From a virus, in the IMG/VR virus record IMGVR_UViG_3300028027_000225, positions 1 through 25,006 of that record: a stretch of 25,006 nt of DNA, one strand, 5' to 3'. Below are positions 1 through 6,327 of this stretch, one piece after another. Numbering within the stretch: position 1 is the first letter of the stretch; each line of letters opens with the position of its first letter. The notes under the pieces were generated by a model. That model saw only the letters and a list, made by a program, of their open reading frames with translations. It searched no databases and was not told where the DNA came from. The position numbers were made by a program, and so were the translations under genes.

Positions 1-1
1 A

Positions 2-316
2 AAGGTAGCAAGTGGTTCATATTCATATGCTGGTGGAGCAAACACAATAGCATCAGGTTCATCCCAAACAGTAGTAGGATCATTCAATACACATGGAGAT
101 ATAACATCCAGATTTATTGTTGGTGGTGGGGCTAATGCTGGATCTCGAGTAGATGCATTTAAAGTAACAGACAGAAATACCATTGTGGTAGCCACACAAT
201 CAGCAGCACCATCATATACTGGTGTGGAAGGTGAAATGGTACCTGTAAACATTAGTGGTACTTGCTACCTTTATGTATATATTGGAGGTGGATGGAAGAA
301 AACACAACTTACATAA
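2..316 (+). CDS. Tail fibre / YadA-head-like structural protein, 3' end
   Basis: Only the last 104 codons lie in the window; the frame is open from base 2 to a TAA at 314-316. The visible start is a chain of short Ala/Gly/Ser repeats (ASGSYSYAGG, IASGSS, VVGSFN) like the left-handed beta-roll head of YadA-type trimeric adhesins, then GGGANAGSRVDAFKV, a motif often seen where such repeats end in phage fibre proteins. The tail closes with YLYVYIGGGWKKTQLT, an aromatic beta-rich cap of the kind found on phage fibres. The role would be an external, probably trimeric, fibre or decoration protein. The N-terminus and any virion-anchoring domain lie outside the window, so the exact part is unknown. 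Confidence 0.65.
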   Translation, partial: KVASGSYSYAGGANTIASGSSQTVVGSFNTHGDITSRFIVGGGANAGSRVDAFKVTDRNTIVVATQSAAPSYTGVEGEMVPVNISGTCYLYVYIGGGWKKTQLT

Positions 317-325
317 CCAACCATA

Positions 326-333
326 TATTTATA
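326..333 (+). promoter_or_regulatory. Putative late promoter core TATTTATA
   Basis: The octamer TATTTATA ends 14 nt before the ATG at 348. It is one of eight identical octamers placed just upstream of virion genes in this window. Confidence 0.5.
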
Positions 334-347
334 TCTAAAAACCACAC

Positions 348-611
348 ATGGAAACAGTTACAACCAATACAGTTATATCCACTGACGAATTACAATCACT
401 TAGAGATATACAAAAACAAACTCAATCCCTGGTTCTCGAACTGGGGGAAATTGAGTTAATGCGAATTCAATTAGACGAAAGACACGCATCCGCTAAAATA
501 CAATTAACCGAGTTAAGCAAACGCGAATCCGAATTCAACCAATCGCTATACGAAAAATACGGTCAAGTAAATCTAAACCCGGAAACTGGCGAAATATTCC
601 CATTAACTTAA
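348..611 (+). CDS. Small coiled-coil protein, unknown function
   Basis: An 87-residue acidic, Gln/Glu/Lys-rich protein with no recognised domain. Residues about 12-68 look like a continuous amphipathic helix with leucine/isoleucine spacing suited to a coiled coil, and the C-terminus has the short motif NLNPETGEI. There are no cysteines, signal peptide or membrane segment. I chose the ATG at 348 because a TATTTATA element lies 14 nt upstream; the longer frame starting at 262 is in another frame and overlaps the fibre gene. Its place between a fibre gene and the sheath genes suggests a virion or assembly role, but that is inference only. Confidence 0.7.
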   Translation: METVTTNTVISTDELQSLRDIQKQTQSLVLELGEIELMRIQLDERHASAKIQLTELSKRESEFNQSLYEKYGQVNLNPETGEIFPLT

Positions 612-631
612 CATATAATTAAATATTCACA

Positions 632-639
632 TATTTATA
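632..639 (+). promoter_or_regulatory. Putative late promoter core TATTTATA
   Basis: TATTTATA ends 24 nt before the ATG of the first sheath gene, in an A/T-rich intergenic gap of 52 nt. Confidence 0.5.
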
Positions 640-663
640 ATTAAAATTAAACCATAATCAAAC

Positions 664-2364
664 ATGCCAACAACTATTGTATCACCAGGGGTAGCCATTA
701 ACGTAAACGATAATTCTGCAGTAACTTCCCAACCAATACAAGCGGGAGCAGCCATCATCGGACCAACAGTTAAAGGACCTGTAGGTATCCCAACCGTAGT
801 AACTACATATAGTGAATATCAAAATAAATTTGGAGATACATTAGTAAGTGGATCTCAAACATATTCATACTTGACGTCAATTTCAGCGTATAATTACTTC
901 AACAACGGAGGTAGTTCACTTCTAGTTACTCGCGTTGTAAGTGGCTCATTTACACCTGCTACAGCATCTATTCAAACAGCATTCGTATTAGAAACATTAT
1001 CCGAAGGCGAAATCATGAACAGTGTTGGTGCTGAAATCAGCGGTTCACTAGTAAGCGGATCTGCCGATAACTACAGATGGCAAATCACATCACCAAACAC
1101 GGCATCAGGTACATTCTCGCTACTAATTAGAAAAGGAGACGATTCAGCATCATCACCATCTATACTTGAGGCATACAACAACCTATCGCTAGATCCATTC
1201 TCGCCAAACTACATTGAAAAAATCGTTGGTAATACTACCGAAAACGTATCTGAAGACAACGGTGAATTTTACCTTGAACTAACTGGTAGTTACTTAAACA
1301 ATTCAAAATGCGTTCGTGTTAAACAAGTACTTACACCTACACCAAACTATTTAGACAACAACGGTTTAGCAAAACCACAATACACTAGTTCCATCCCTAC
1401 TTTAGCTAGTGGATCATTCGGTGGAGCAACAGGTAAAAACATACCAACTGGAACCGCAGCCAAATACTACGAGGCAATTAGTGATACAAATACACAAGGT
1501 TTACCAGCATCAGCATATACACAATCAATTGCATTATTAGCAAATAAAGATTCATACCGATTCAATTTCATCACTGTTCCAGGTTTAATTGGACGTAATT
1601 CATTCACTAACCACTACAACGTTATCAACACTAAATTGATACCTATGGTTACTGAACGTGGTGATACAATGGCTATAGTTGATGTAGTTGAATATGGTCA
1701 AAATTTAACCACTACAGTTAACGCAGCCGCAGCATTCGATACATCATTCGTAGCAACATATTGGCCTTGGGCTCAAACAATTGATCCAGCAACTGGACAA
1801 AACGTATGGGTACCTGCATCCACATTAATACCAGGTGTATATATGGCTAGTGACAGAGTTTCGTACCCATGGATAGCACCAGCTGGTACTAACAGAGGTG
1901 TTGTAACTAACGTAACTCGTGTTGAACGCGTAGTTACACAAAGCGGAAGAGACGCGCTATACGAAGCAAACGTAAACCCATTAGCAACACTACCAGGATA
2001 TGGTGTAGTTGTATATGGTCAGAAAACGCTACAAAAGAAAAATACCGCATTGGATCGTGTAAACGTTAGACGTTTATTAATCGAATTAAATAACTACATT
2101 GGTCAAATAGCACAATCATTAGTATTTGAACAAAATACAGCAAGTACACGTAATGAATTTTTAGCACAAGTAAATCCATATTTATCTACTATACAACAAC
2201 AACAAGGTCTGTACGACTTTAATGTAGTAATGGACGATACGAACAACACACCAACCGTAATAGACAACAACCAATTAGTAGGACAAATATATATCCAGCC
2301 AACAAAAACATCCGAATTTATATTACTGGAATTCAATATCCTACCAACTGGAGTAACAATTTAG
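664..2364 (+). CDS. Tail sheath protein, copy 1 (T4 gp18 family)
   Basis: A 566-residue sheath subunit that would polymerise around the tail tube and contract on infection. The N-terminus has the sheath hallmark SPGVAINVND followed by AAIIGPTVKGP, which begins the conserved beta-rich core. The C-terminal third carries VNPLATLPGYGVVVYGQKTL, RVNVRRLLIEL and LVGQIYIQPTKTSEFILLEF, the conserved subdomain that contacts the tube and interlocks neighbouring subunits in contractile sheaths. The middle is Ser/Thr/Asn-rich and variable, as expected for surface-exposed domains. It is slightly shorter than T4 gp18 (659 residues). A paralogue follows after 54 nt and has its own TATTTATA element, so the two could be expressed at different levels. 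Confidence 0.93.
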   Translation: MPTTIVSPGVAINVNDNSAVTSQPIQAGAAIIGPTVKGPVGIPTVVTTYSEYQNKFGDTLVSGSQTYSYLTSISAYNYFNNGGSSLLVTRVVSGSFTPATASIQTAFVLETLSEGEIMNSVGAEISGSLVSGSADNYRWQITSPNTASGTFSLLIRKGDDSASSPSILEAYNNLSLDPFSPNYIEKIVGNTTENVSEDNGEFYLELTGSYLNNSKCVRVKQVLTPTPNYLDNNGLAKPQYTSSIPTLASGSFGGATGKNIPTGTAAKYYEAISDTNTQGLPASAYTQSIALLANKDSYRFNFITVPGLIGRNSFTNHYNVINTKLIPMVTERGDTMAIVDVVEYGQNLTTTVNAAAAFDTSFVATYWPWAQTIDPATGQNVWVPASTLIPGVYMASDRVSYPWIAPAGTNRGVVTNVTRVERVVTQSGRDALYEANVNPLATLPGYGVVVYGQKTLQKKNTALDRVNVRRLLIELNNYIGQIAQSLVFEQNTASTRNEFLAQVNPYLSTIQQQQGLYDFNVVMDDTNNTPTVIDNNQLVGQIYIQPTKTSEFILLEFNILPTGVTI

Positions 2365-2396
2365 TATATTAACTCGAATTTACATAATTAACAATA

Positions 2397-2404
2397 TATT
2401 TATA
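2397..2404 (+). promoter_or_regulatory. Putative late promoter core TATTTATA
   Basis: TATTTATA ends 14 nt before the ATG of the second sheath gene. The downstream A-rich flank resembles that at 640-655. Confidence 0.5.
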
Positions 2405-2418
2405 ATCAAAATCAAACA

Positions 2419-4161
2419 ATGGGAAACTTTACAATATCTCCAGGAGTAACATTAAACGAGCTAGATAATTCATATCTATCAGGTCAGCCTATTCAGGTTG
2501 GTGCCGCTATAATTGGCCCAACAGTTAAGGGACCAGTTGAGGTTCCAACTGTAGTTACATCTTATTCAGAATACAAAAACGTATTCGGTGACATCATCAC
2601 TAGTGGAAGTGATGTTTATTCTTATTTCACATCAATTGCTGCATACAATTACTTCAACTACGGTGGTCAATCATTGCTAGTTGCTCGTGTTGTGTCTGGT
2701 TCATATGCTCCAGCTACATCATCTGTCATTGCAAATGATTCAGCATATGTGTTTGACGGTTATGTTAGTTCTTCATACGTAGCAGGCGGTGGAGTAAATG
2801 TATTCCAACTTGAAACACTAAGTGAAGGTGTAGACCAAAACAACGCAACATTAGGTACATCTGGTAGCTTAACTTTAGGCACAGCAAATAATATTCGATT
2901 TGAAATTTCATCACCAAACACAGCATCAGGTACATTTAATGTAATTGTTCGTCAAGGTAACGACAAGACAAACAAGAAAGTGGTACTTGAAGCATTCAAC
3001 GGTGTAAACTTAGATCCAAAATCACCAAACTACATTGCACGTGTAATTGGCGATACTAAATTAAACTACAACCCATCAACACTACAGATGGAATTCAGTG
3101 GTTCTTACCCTAACGCATCAAAATACATTCGTGTAGCTGCAGTTAACTCAACAACACCTGACTATTTAGACACAAACGGTCAACCAAAAACAGGATACGC
3201 AGCAAAAATACCAGCAGCACAATTAGGTGTATTTGGTGGCGCTACAGGTACTGTTAAAGGAGGTGCTAATTTCTACGATGCAATTAACTCATCAAACACA
3301 CAAGGTTTAGTTGCAGACAACTACACAAACATGATTAATCTATTGTCAAACAAAGACGAATATAGATTCAACATATTAACTACACCAGGTTTAACTAACG
3401 ACTTACACACATCAACAATATCTACAATTATCACCAACACACAAAACCGTGGAGACAATTTATATATCGTTGATTTAACTGATTACAATTCAACAGTCAG
3501 TGAAGCAGTCGCTCAAGCACAGACACGCGATAATTCATACGCAACTACTTACTGGCCATGGTGTAACATGATCGACCCAGCAACTGGAAAATACGTTTGG
3601 GTTCCTGCATCTACATTAATACCAGGTGTATACGCAAACAACGACAAAATTGCTGCTCCTTGGTTCGCACCAGCGGGTATCAACAGAGGTGGTTTAAACA
3701 ACGTATCTCGCGCTCAATACAAATTGTCTCAAGCACAAAAAGACGAATTGTACTTAAGCAACATCAACCCATTAGCAACAATGCCAAAAGTTGGTGTAGT
3801 AATTTATGGACAAAAAACGCTACAAAAAGGTACATCCGCACTAGACAGAGTAAACGTTAGACGTTTATTAATCGAATTGAAAGGATATATCGGTCAATTA
3901 GCAGACAACATCGTATTCGAACAAAACACAGAACGTACACGTTCATTGTTCTTGTCCCGTGTTAACCCATACTTAGAAAACATCCAACAAAAACAAGGTT
4001 TGTACGCATTCCGTATCGTAATGGATGACACTAATAATGGCCCAGATGTTATCGACAGAAACCAATTAGTAGGACAAATTTACATTCAACCAACTAAAAC
4101 AGCAGAATTTATTTCACTTGATTTCATTGTATTACCAACTGGAGCAGAATTTCCTGGGTAA
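2419..4161 (+). CDS. Tail sheath protein, copy 2 (T4 gp18 family)
   Basis: A 580-residue sheath paralogue. The N-terminus (SPGVTLNELDNSYLSGQPIQ then AAIIGPTVKGPV) and C-terminus (NPLATMPKVGVVIYGQKTL, RVNVRRLLIEL, DRNQLVGQIYIQPTKT) closely match copy 1. The middle differs much more and has an extra stretch near residues 95-125. Both conserved ends are intact with no frameshift, so this is a working paralogue and not a decaying duplicate. It may form a heteromeric sheath with copy 1, cap one end, or replace it; the sequence does not say which. The tail tube gene follows after 47 nt, the usual sheath-tube order. Confidence 0.93.
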   Translation: MGNFTISPGVTLNELDNSYLSGQPIQVGAAIIGPTVKGPVEVPTVVTSYSEYKNVFGDIITSGSDVYSYFTSIAAYNYFNYGGQSLLVARVVSGSYAPATSSVIANDSAYVFDGYVSSSYVAGGGVNVFQLETLSEGVDQNNATLGTSGSLTLGTANNIRFEISSPNTASGTFNVIVRQGNDKTNKKVVLEAFNGVNLDPKSPNYIARVIGDTKLNYNPSTLQMEFSGSYPNASKYIRVAAVNSTTPDYLDTNGQPKTGYAAKIPAAQLGVFGGATGTVKGGANFYDAINSSNTQGLVADNYTNMINLLSNKDEYRFNILTTPGLTNDLHTSTISTIITNTQNRGDNLYIVDLTDYNSTVSEAVAQAQTRDNSYATTYWPWCNMIDPATGKYVWVPASTLIPGVYANNDKIAAPWFAPAGINRGGLNNVSRAQYKLSQAQKDELYLSNINPLATMPKVGVVIYGQKTLQKGTSALDRVNVRRLLIELKGYIGQLADNIVFEQNTERTRSLFLSRVNPYLENIQQKQGLYAFRIVMDDTNNGPDVIDRNQLVGQIYIQPTKTAEFISLDFIVLPTGAEFPG

Positions 4162-4177
4162 AACTTGAAAATGTGAA

Positions 4178-4185
4178 TATTTATA
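4178..4185 (+). promoter_or_regulatory. Putative late promoter core TATTTATA
   Basis: TATTTATA ends 23 nt before the tube ATG. The surrounding bases AATATTTATAAACAAAA recur almost exactly at 8776-8792 before another virion gene. Confidence 0.55.
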
Positions 4186-4208
4186 AACAAAATTAAAACT
4201 TACAAAAC

Positions 4209-4697
4209 ATGCCAATATTAAATTCAAGTGAGATCTTTTACACTGCATTCGAACCTAAGCAGTCAAATCGATTCGTAATGTACATTGACGGTATACCTGC
4301 TTATTTAGTAAAAGGGGTATCTGCAATATCATTAGACCAAACACCAGTAGAATTAAACCACATTAACGTTCAACGTTTCGTTAAAGGTAAAACTAAATGG
4401 AGCACAATTGACTTAACATTATTCGAATCAATCACTCCATCTGGTGCACAAGCGGTAATGGAATGGATCCGTTTAGGTCACGAGTCAGTAACGGGTAGAG
4501 ATGGTTACTCTGATTTCTACAAGAAAGACTTGACATTCAATGTACTTGGACCAGTAGGCGATATCGTAAGTGAGTGGGTTGTTAAAGGTGCATTTCCAAC
4601 CAACGTTAATTTTGGCGACTATAGCTACGATGACGACGGAGTTGCAGTAAACATCAAAATGACAATCCGTCCTGATTACTGTGTATTAAACTTTTAA
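4209..4697 (+). CDS. Tail tube protein (T4 gp19 family)
   Basis: A 162-residue protein, nearly the length of T4 gp19 (163), directly after the sheath genes. It should stack as hexameric rings to form the inner tube through which DNA passes. Visible family features are FEPKQSNRFVMYIDGIPAYL near the N-terminus, the central loop WSTIDLTLFESITPSGAQAV and the C-terminal strand VAVNIKMTIRPDYCVL. Alternating hydrophobic beta strands and the absence of signal or membrane segments fit the tube fold. A strong terminator follows 24 nt after the stop, which closes the sheath-tube unit. Confidence 0.93.
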   Translation: MPILNSSEIFYTAFEPKQSNRFVMYIDGIPAYLVKGVSAISLDQTPVELNHINVQRFVKGKTKWSTIDLTLFESITPSGAQAVMEWIRLGHESVTGRDGYSDFYKKDLTFNVLGPVGDIVSEWVVKGAFPTNVNFGDYSYDDDGVAVNIKMTIRPDYCVLNF

Positions 4698-4721
4698 ATA
4701 TACACCGACATATATCATTCA

Positions 4722-4755
4722 ACCCCACACCAAAAATGTGGGGTTTTTTGTTTTT
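4722..4755 (+). terminator. Rho-independent terminator after the tail tube gene
   Basis: An 8-bp perfect GC-rich stem, ACCCCACA (4722-4729) with TGTGGGGT (4737-4744), a 7-nt loop, and a T-rich run (TTTTTTGTTTTT) to 4755. It is the clearest terminator in the window and separates the sheath/tube genes from the next unit. Confidence 0.9.
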
Positions 4756-4782
4756 CCTTGCCTACCTACCACACTCATTGTA

Positions 4783-4790
4783 TATTTATA
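4783..4790 (+). promoter_or_regulatory. Putative late promoter core TATTTATA
   Basis: TATTTATA lies just after the terminator and ends 14 nt before the ATG at 4805, as expected for a restart of transcription. Confidence 0.5.
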
Positions 4791-4804
4791 CCATATATTA
4801 CAAT

Positions 4805-5176
4805 ATGAAAAACCACCCTATCAAACAAATCATCCGCGAGGAAATCAAACGCATACTAAGCGAGGACTACCAAGACAAATACAAAATGTCTGGTGGATTA
4901 GTTACCAACCTAGAGTTACGTCCACAAAAAGAGATATTGTCCGACATCCGCGCAATCACTGGTATTACCATTGTATCTGAAAAGGAGATATTGCCATACA
5001 ACGAACAAGACAAACGTAACTTCAAGGCCATATTAACAGTAAAAGTAGACGGATACCCATTCATGAAATCTGGTGGATTCAACCGCGACAAAATGGACGA
5101 TATAGCAGCACAAATACGTAAAGTAGAAGGTGTTGTTAATTTCAGTATGAATTCTGAGACTGTCGCACCAATTTAA
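4805..5176 (+). CDS. Unknown 123-residue protein with N-terminal IREEIKRIL helix
   Basis: I start this gene at 4805, not at the ATG at 4736: the upstream ATG lies in the terminator hairpin and would add a hydrophobic, non-phage-like leader, while 4805 is 14 nt after a TATTTATA element. The protein opens with a charged amphipathic helix (HPIKQIIREEIKRILSED). The rest alternates strands and helices (EILSDIRAITGITIVSEKE, FKAILTVKVDGYPF, MDDIAAQIRKVEGVVNF) in a pattern suggestive of a small ferredoxin-like fold. I do not recognise a function. Its position among tail genes suggests a virion-related role. Similar short N-terminal helices open two other small proteins here (17077 and 23558). Confidence 0.75.
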   Translation: MKNHPIKQIIREEIKRILSEDYQDKYKMSGGLVTNLELRPQKEILSDIRAITGITIVSEKEILPYNEQDKRNFKAILTVKVDGYPFMKSGGFNRDKMDDIAAQIRKVEGVVNFSMNSETVAPI

Positions 5177-5192
5177 TATATGTATATCCGAC

Positions 5193-5204
5193 AAATAAAG
5201 TTAT
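5193..5204 (+). promoter_or_regulatory. AAATAAAGTTAT element
   Basis: An AAATAAAGTTAT element lies 16 nt before the ATG at 5221. The same element stands before several replication genes in this window; no TATTTATA is present here. Whether it is a promoter or a translation-start element is not known. Confidence 0.3.
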
Positions 5205-5220
5205 AAACAAAATAAAGTAT

Positions 5221-5949
5221 ATGAGTGAATTTAAAATCCCTACTGAAACAGTAGAGTTACCGTCCAAAGGACTATTGTACCCTAAAGATTCAGAGTTAGC
5301 TAAAGGTGTAGTTGAAGTTAAATACATGACTGCAGCACACGAAGACATCTTAACTAACCAAACGTACATCAAAAACGGTACCGTATTGGACAAGTTAATC
5401 AAAGCATTAATTGTTAGTCCAATTAACTACGACGATTTACTAATTGGTGACAAAAACGCAATCATGGTTGCTGCCCGCGTATTAGGTTACGGAAGTGAAT
5501 ATAAATTCACATACGGTGGTGTAGACCAAACAGTTGATTTAGCTGCATTAGACAACAAACCAGTACACGAGGCAATTGAAAAAGCAGACAAAAACGAATT
5601 TGAGTACGTGTTACCATACACTAAAAACACAATCACATTCAAACTATTAACACACAAAGACGAACAAGACATCCAGCGCGAACTAGACGGTTTGAAAAAA
5701 ATCAACAAAGACTCATCACCAGAACTATCCACACGTTGGAAATACATCATCACTTCGGTGGAAGGTAGACGCGAAAAGAAAGACATCCGCGAGTTCGTTG
5801 ACAACTACTTGATCGCTAAAGATTCACGCGCGTTACGCGAATATATTCGCGAATTACAACCGGATGTTGATTTAACATTCCACGTTGATGGCGCTGACGA
5901 CAAAGTAAACATTCCGATTGGTATTAGTTTCTTCTGGCCAGATATTTAA
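5221..5949 (+). CDS. T4 gp26-like baseplate hub / assembly protein
   Basis: A 242-residue soluble protein. The N-terminal segment VELPSKGLLYPKDS matches the LPSxGxxY opening of the T4 gp26-type base plate family, which also includes proteins encoded just before the tape measure in many T4-like phages. The middle is an alpha/beta region (MTAAHEDILTNQ, LIKALIVSP) and the C-terminus ends in IGISFFWPDI. In T4, gp26 takes part in hub assembly. A role as a tail assembly chaperone is also possible, because the gene and its neighbour (5956) occupy the slot directly upstream of the tape measure. The next start codon follows the stop after two codons in the same frame. Confidence 0.6.
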   Translation: MSEFKIPTETVELPSKGLLYPKDSELAKGVVEVKYMTAAHEDILTNQTYIKNGTVLDKLIKALIVSPINYDDLLIGDKNAIMVAARVLGYGSEYKFTYGGVDQTVDLAALDNKPVHEAIEKADKNEFEYVLPYTKNTITFKLLTHKDEQDIQRELDGLKKINKDSSPELSTRWKYIITSVEGRREKKDIREFVDNYLIAKDSRALREYIRELQPDVDLTFHVDGADDKVNIPIGISFFWPDI

Positions 5950-5955
5950 TATGAA

Positions 5956-6285
5956 ATGGACGTTAGTAACAAAACTAGAAATCAACTAGCATTTTTCGGC
6001 CTCACACCCGAATCAGCAGCTGAAACTAAACTAGCAATATATACTCAAATACACGAGATAGTGTTTCATGGTAAAGGCGGATACGATTGGCAGACTATAT
6101 ACAATATGCCAATCTGGCTCCGCCGATTTACTTTCAACCAAATCAACAAATTCTACAGCGACGAAAACGATCGCGCCAATGCTCAAACACAAGGTAACAA
6201 AACCACTGTAATTGATAGTGATGGTACCATTAAGGCACCAGAACATTTAAAACAGCATATGGATAAACGTACAAGTTACCAATAA
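5956..6285 (+). CDS. Small hub-assembly or tail-chaperone-like protein (gp51-like?)
   Basis: A 109-residue protein placed 6 nt after the gp26-like gene and 42 nt before the tape measure gene. Residues 48-67 (IYNMPIWLRRFTFNQINKFY) resemble the short PxxLRxFxxxKL helix seen in myovirus proteins encoded beside the tape measure, including hub-assembly factors such as T4 gp51 and second tail assembly chaperones. The C-terminal 40 residues look disordered. It is in the same frame as the preceding gene, separated by one TAA and two sense codons, so translational coupling is likely and low-level readthrough conceivable. The exact family is uncertain. Confidence 0.6.
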   Translation: MDVSNKTRNQLAFFGLTPESAAETKLAIYTQIHEIVFHGKGGYDWQTIYNMPIWLRRFTFNQINKFYSDENDRANAQTQGNKTTVIDSDGTIKAPEHLKQHMDKRTSYQ

Positions 6286-6301
6286 AGTTATATTTATTCC
6301 A

Positions 6302-6309
6302 TATTTATA
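6302..6309 (+). promoter_or_regulatory. Putative late promoter core TATTTATA
   Basis: TATTTATA ends 18 nt before the tape measure ATG. An AATAAAGTTAT element sits just upstream at 6281-6291, so both motif classes occur in this gap. Confidence 0.5.
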
Positions 6310-6327
6310 ACGAAAATATCCCCATAA

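Noticed and set aside
262-459. 65-residue + strand frame
   Set aside because: It overlaps the fibre end and the coiled-coil gene in another frame, and has no leader or motif.
664-4161. Tandem repeat or CRISPR-like structure across the sheath genes
   Set aside because: The similarity comes from paralogous proteins; there are no regular short repeats with spacers.
4736-4804. Upstream ATG extending the 4805 gene by 23 residues
   Set aside because: The ATG is in the terminator hairpin and the added peptide is hydrophobic and unlike phage starts; the 4805 start has better spacing to TATTTATA.
5221-6285. Programmed -1 or +1 frameshift between the two chaperone-like genes
   Set aside because: The genes are in the same frame and I see no slippery heptamer at the junction, so frameshifting does not apply.
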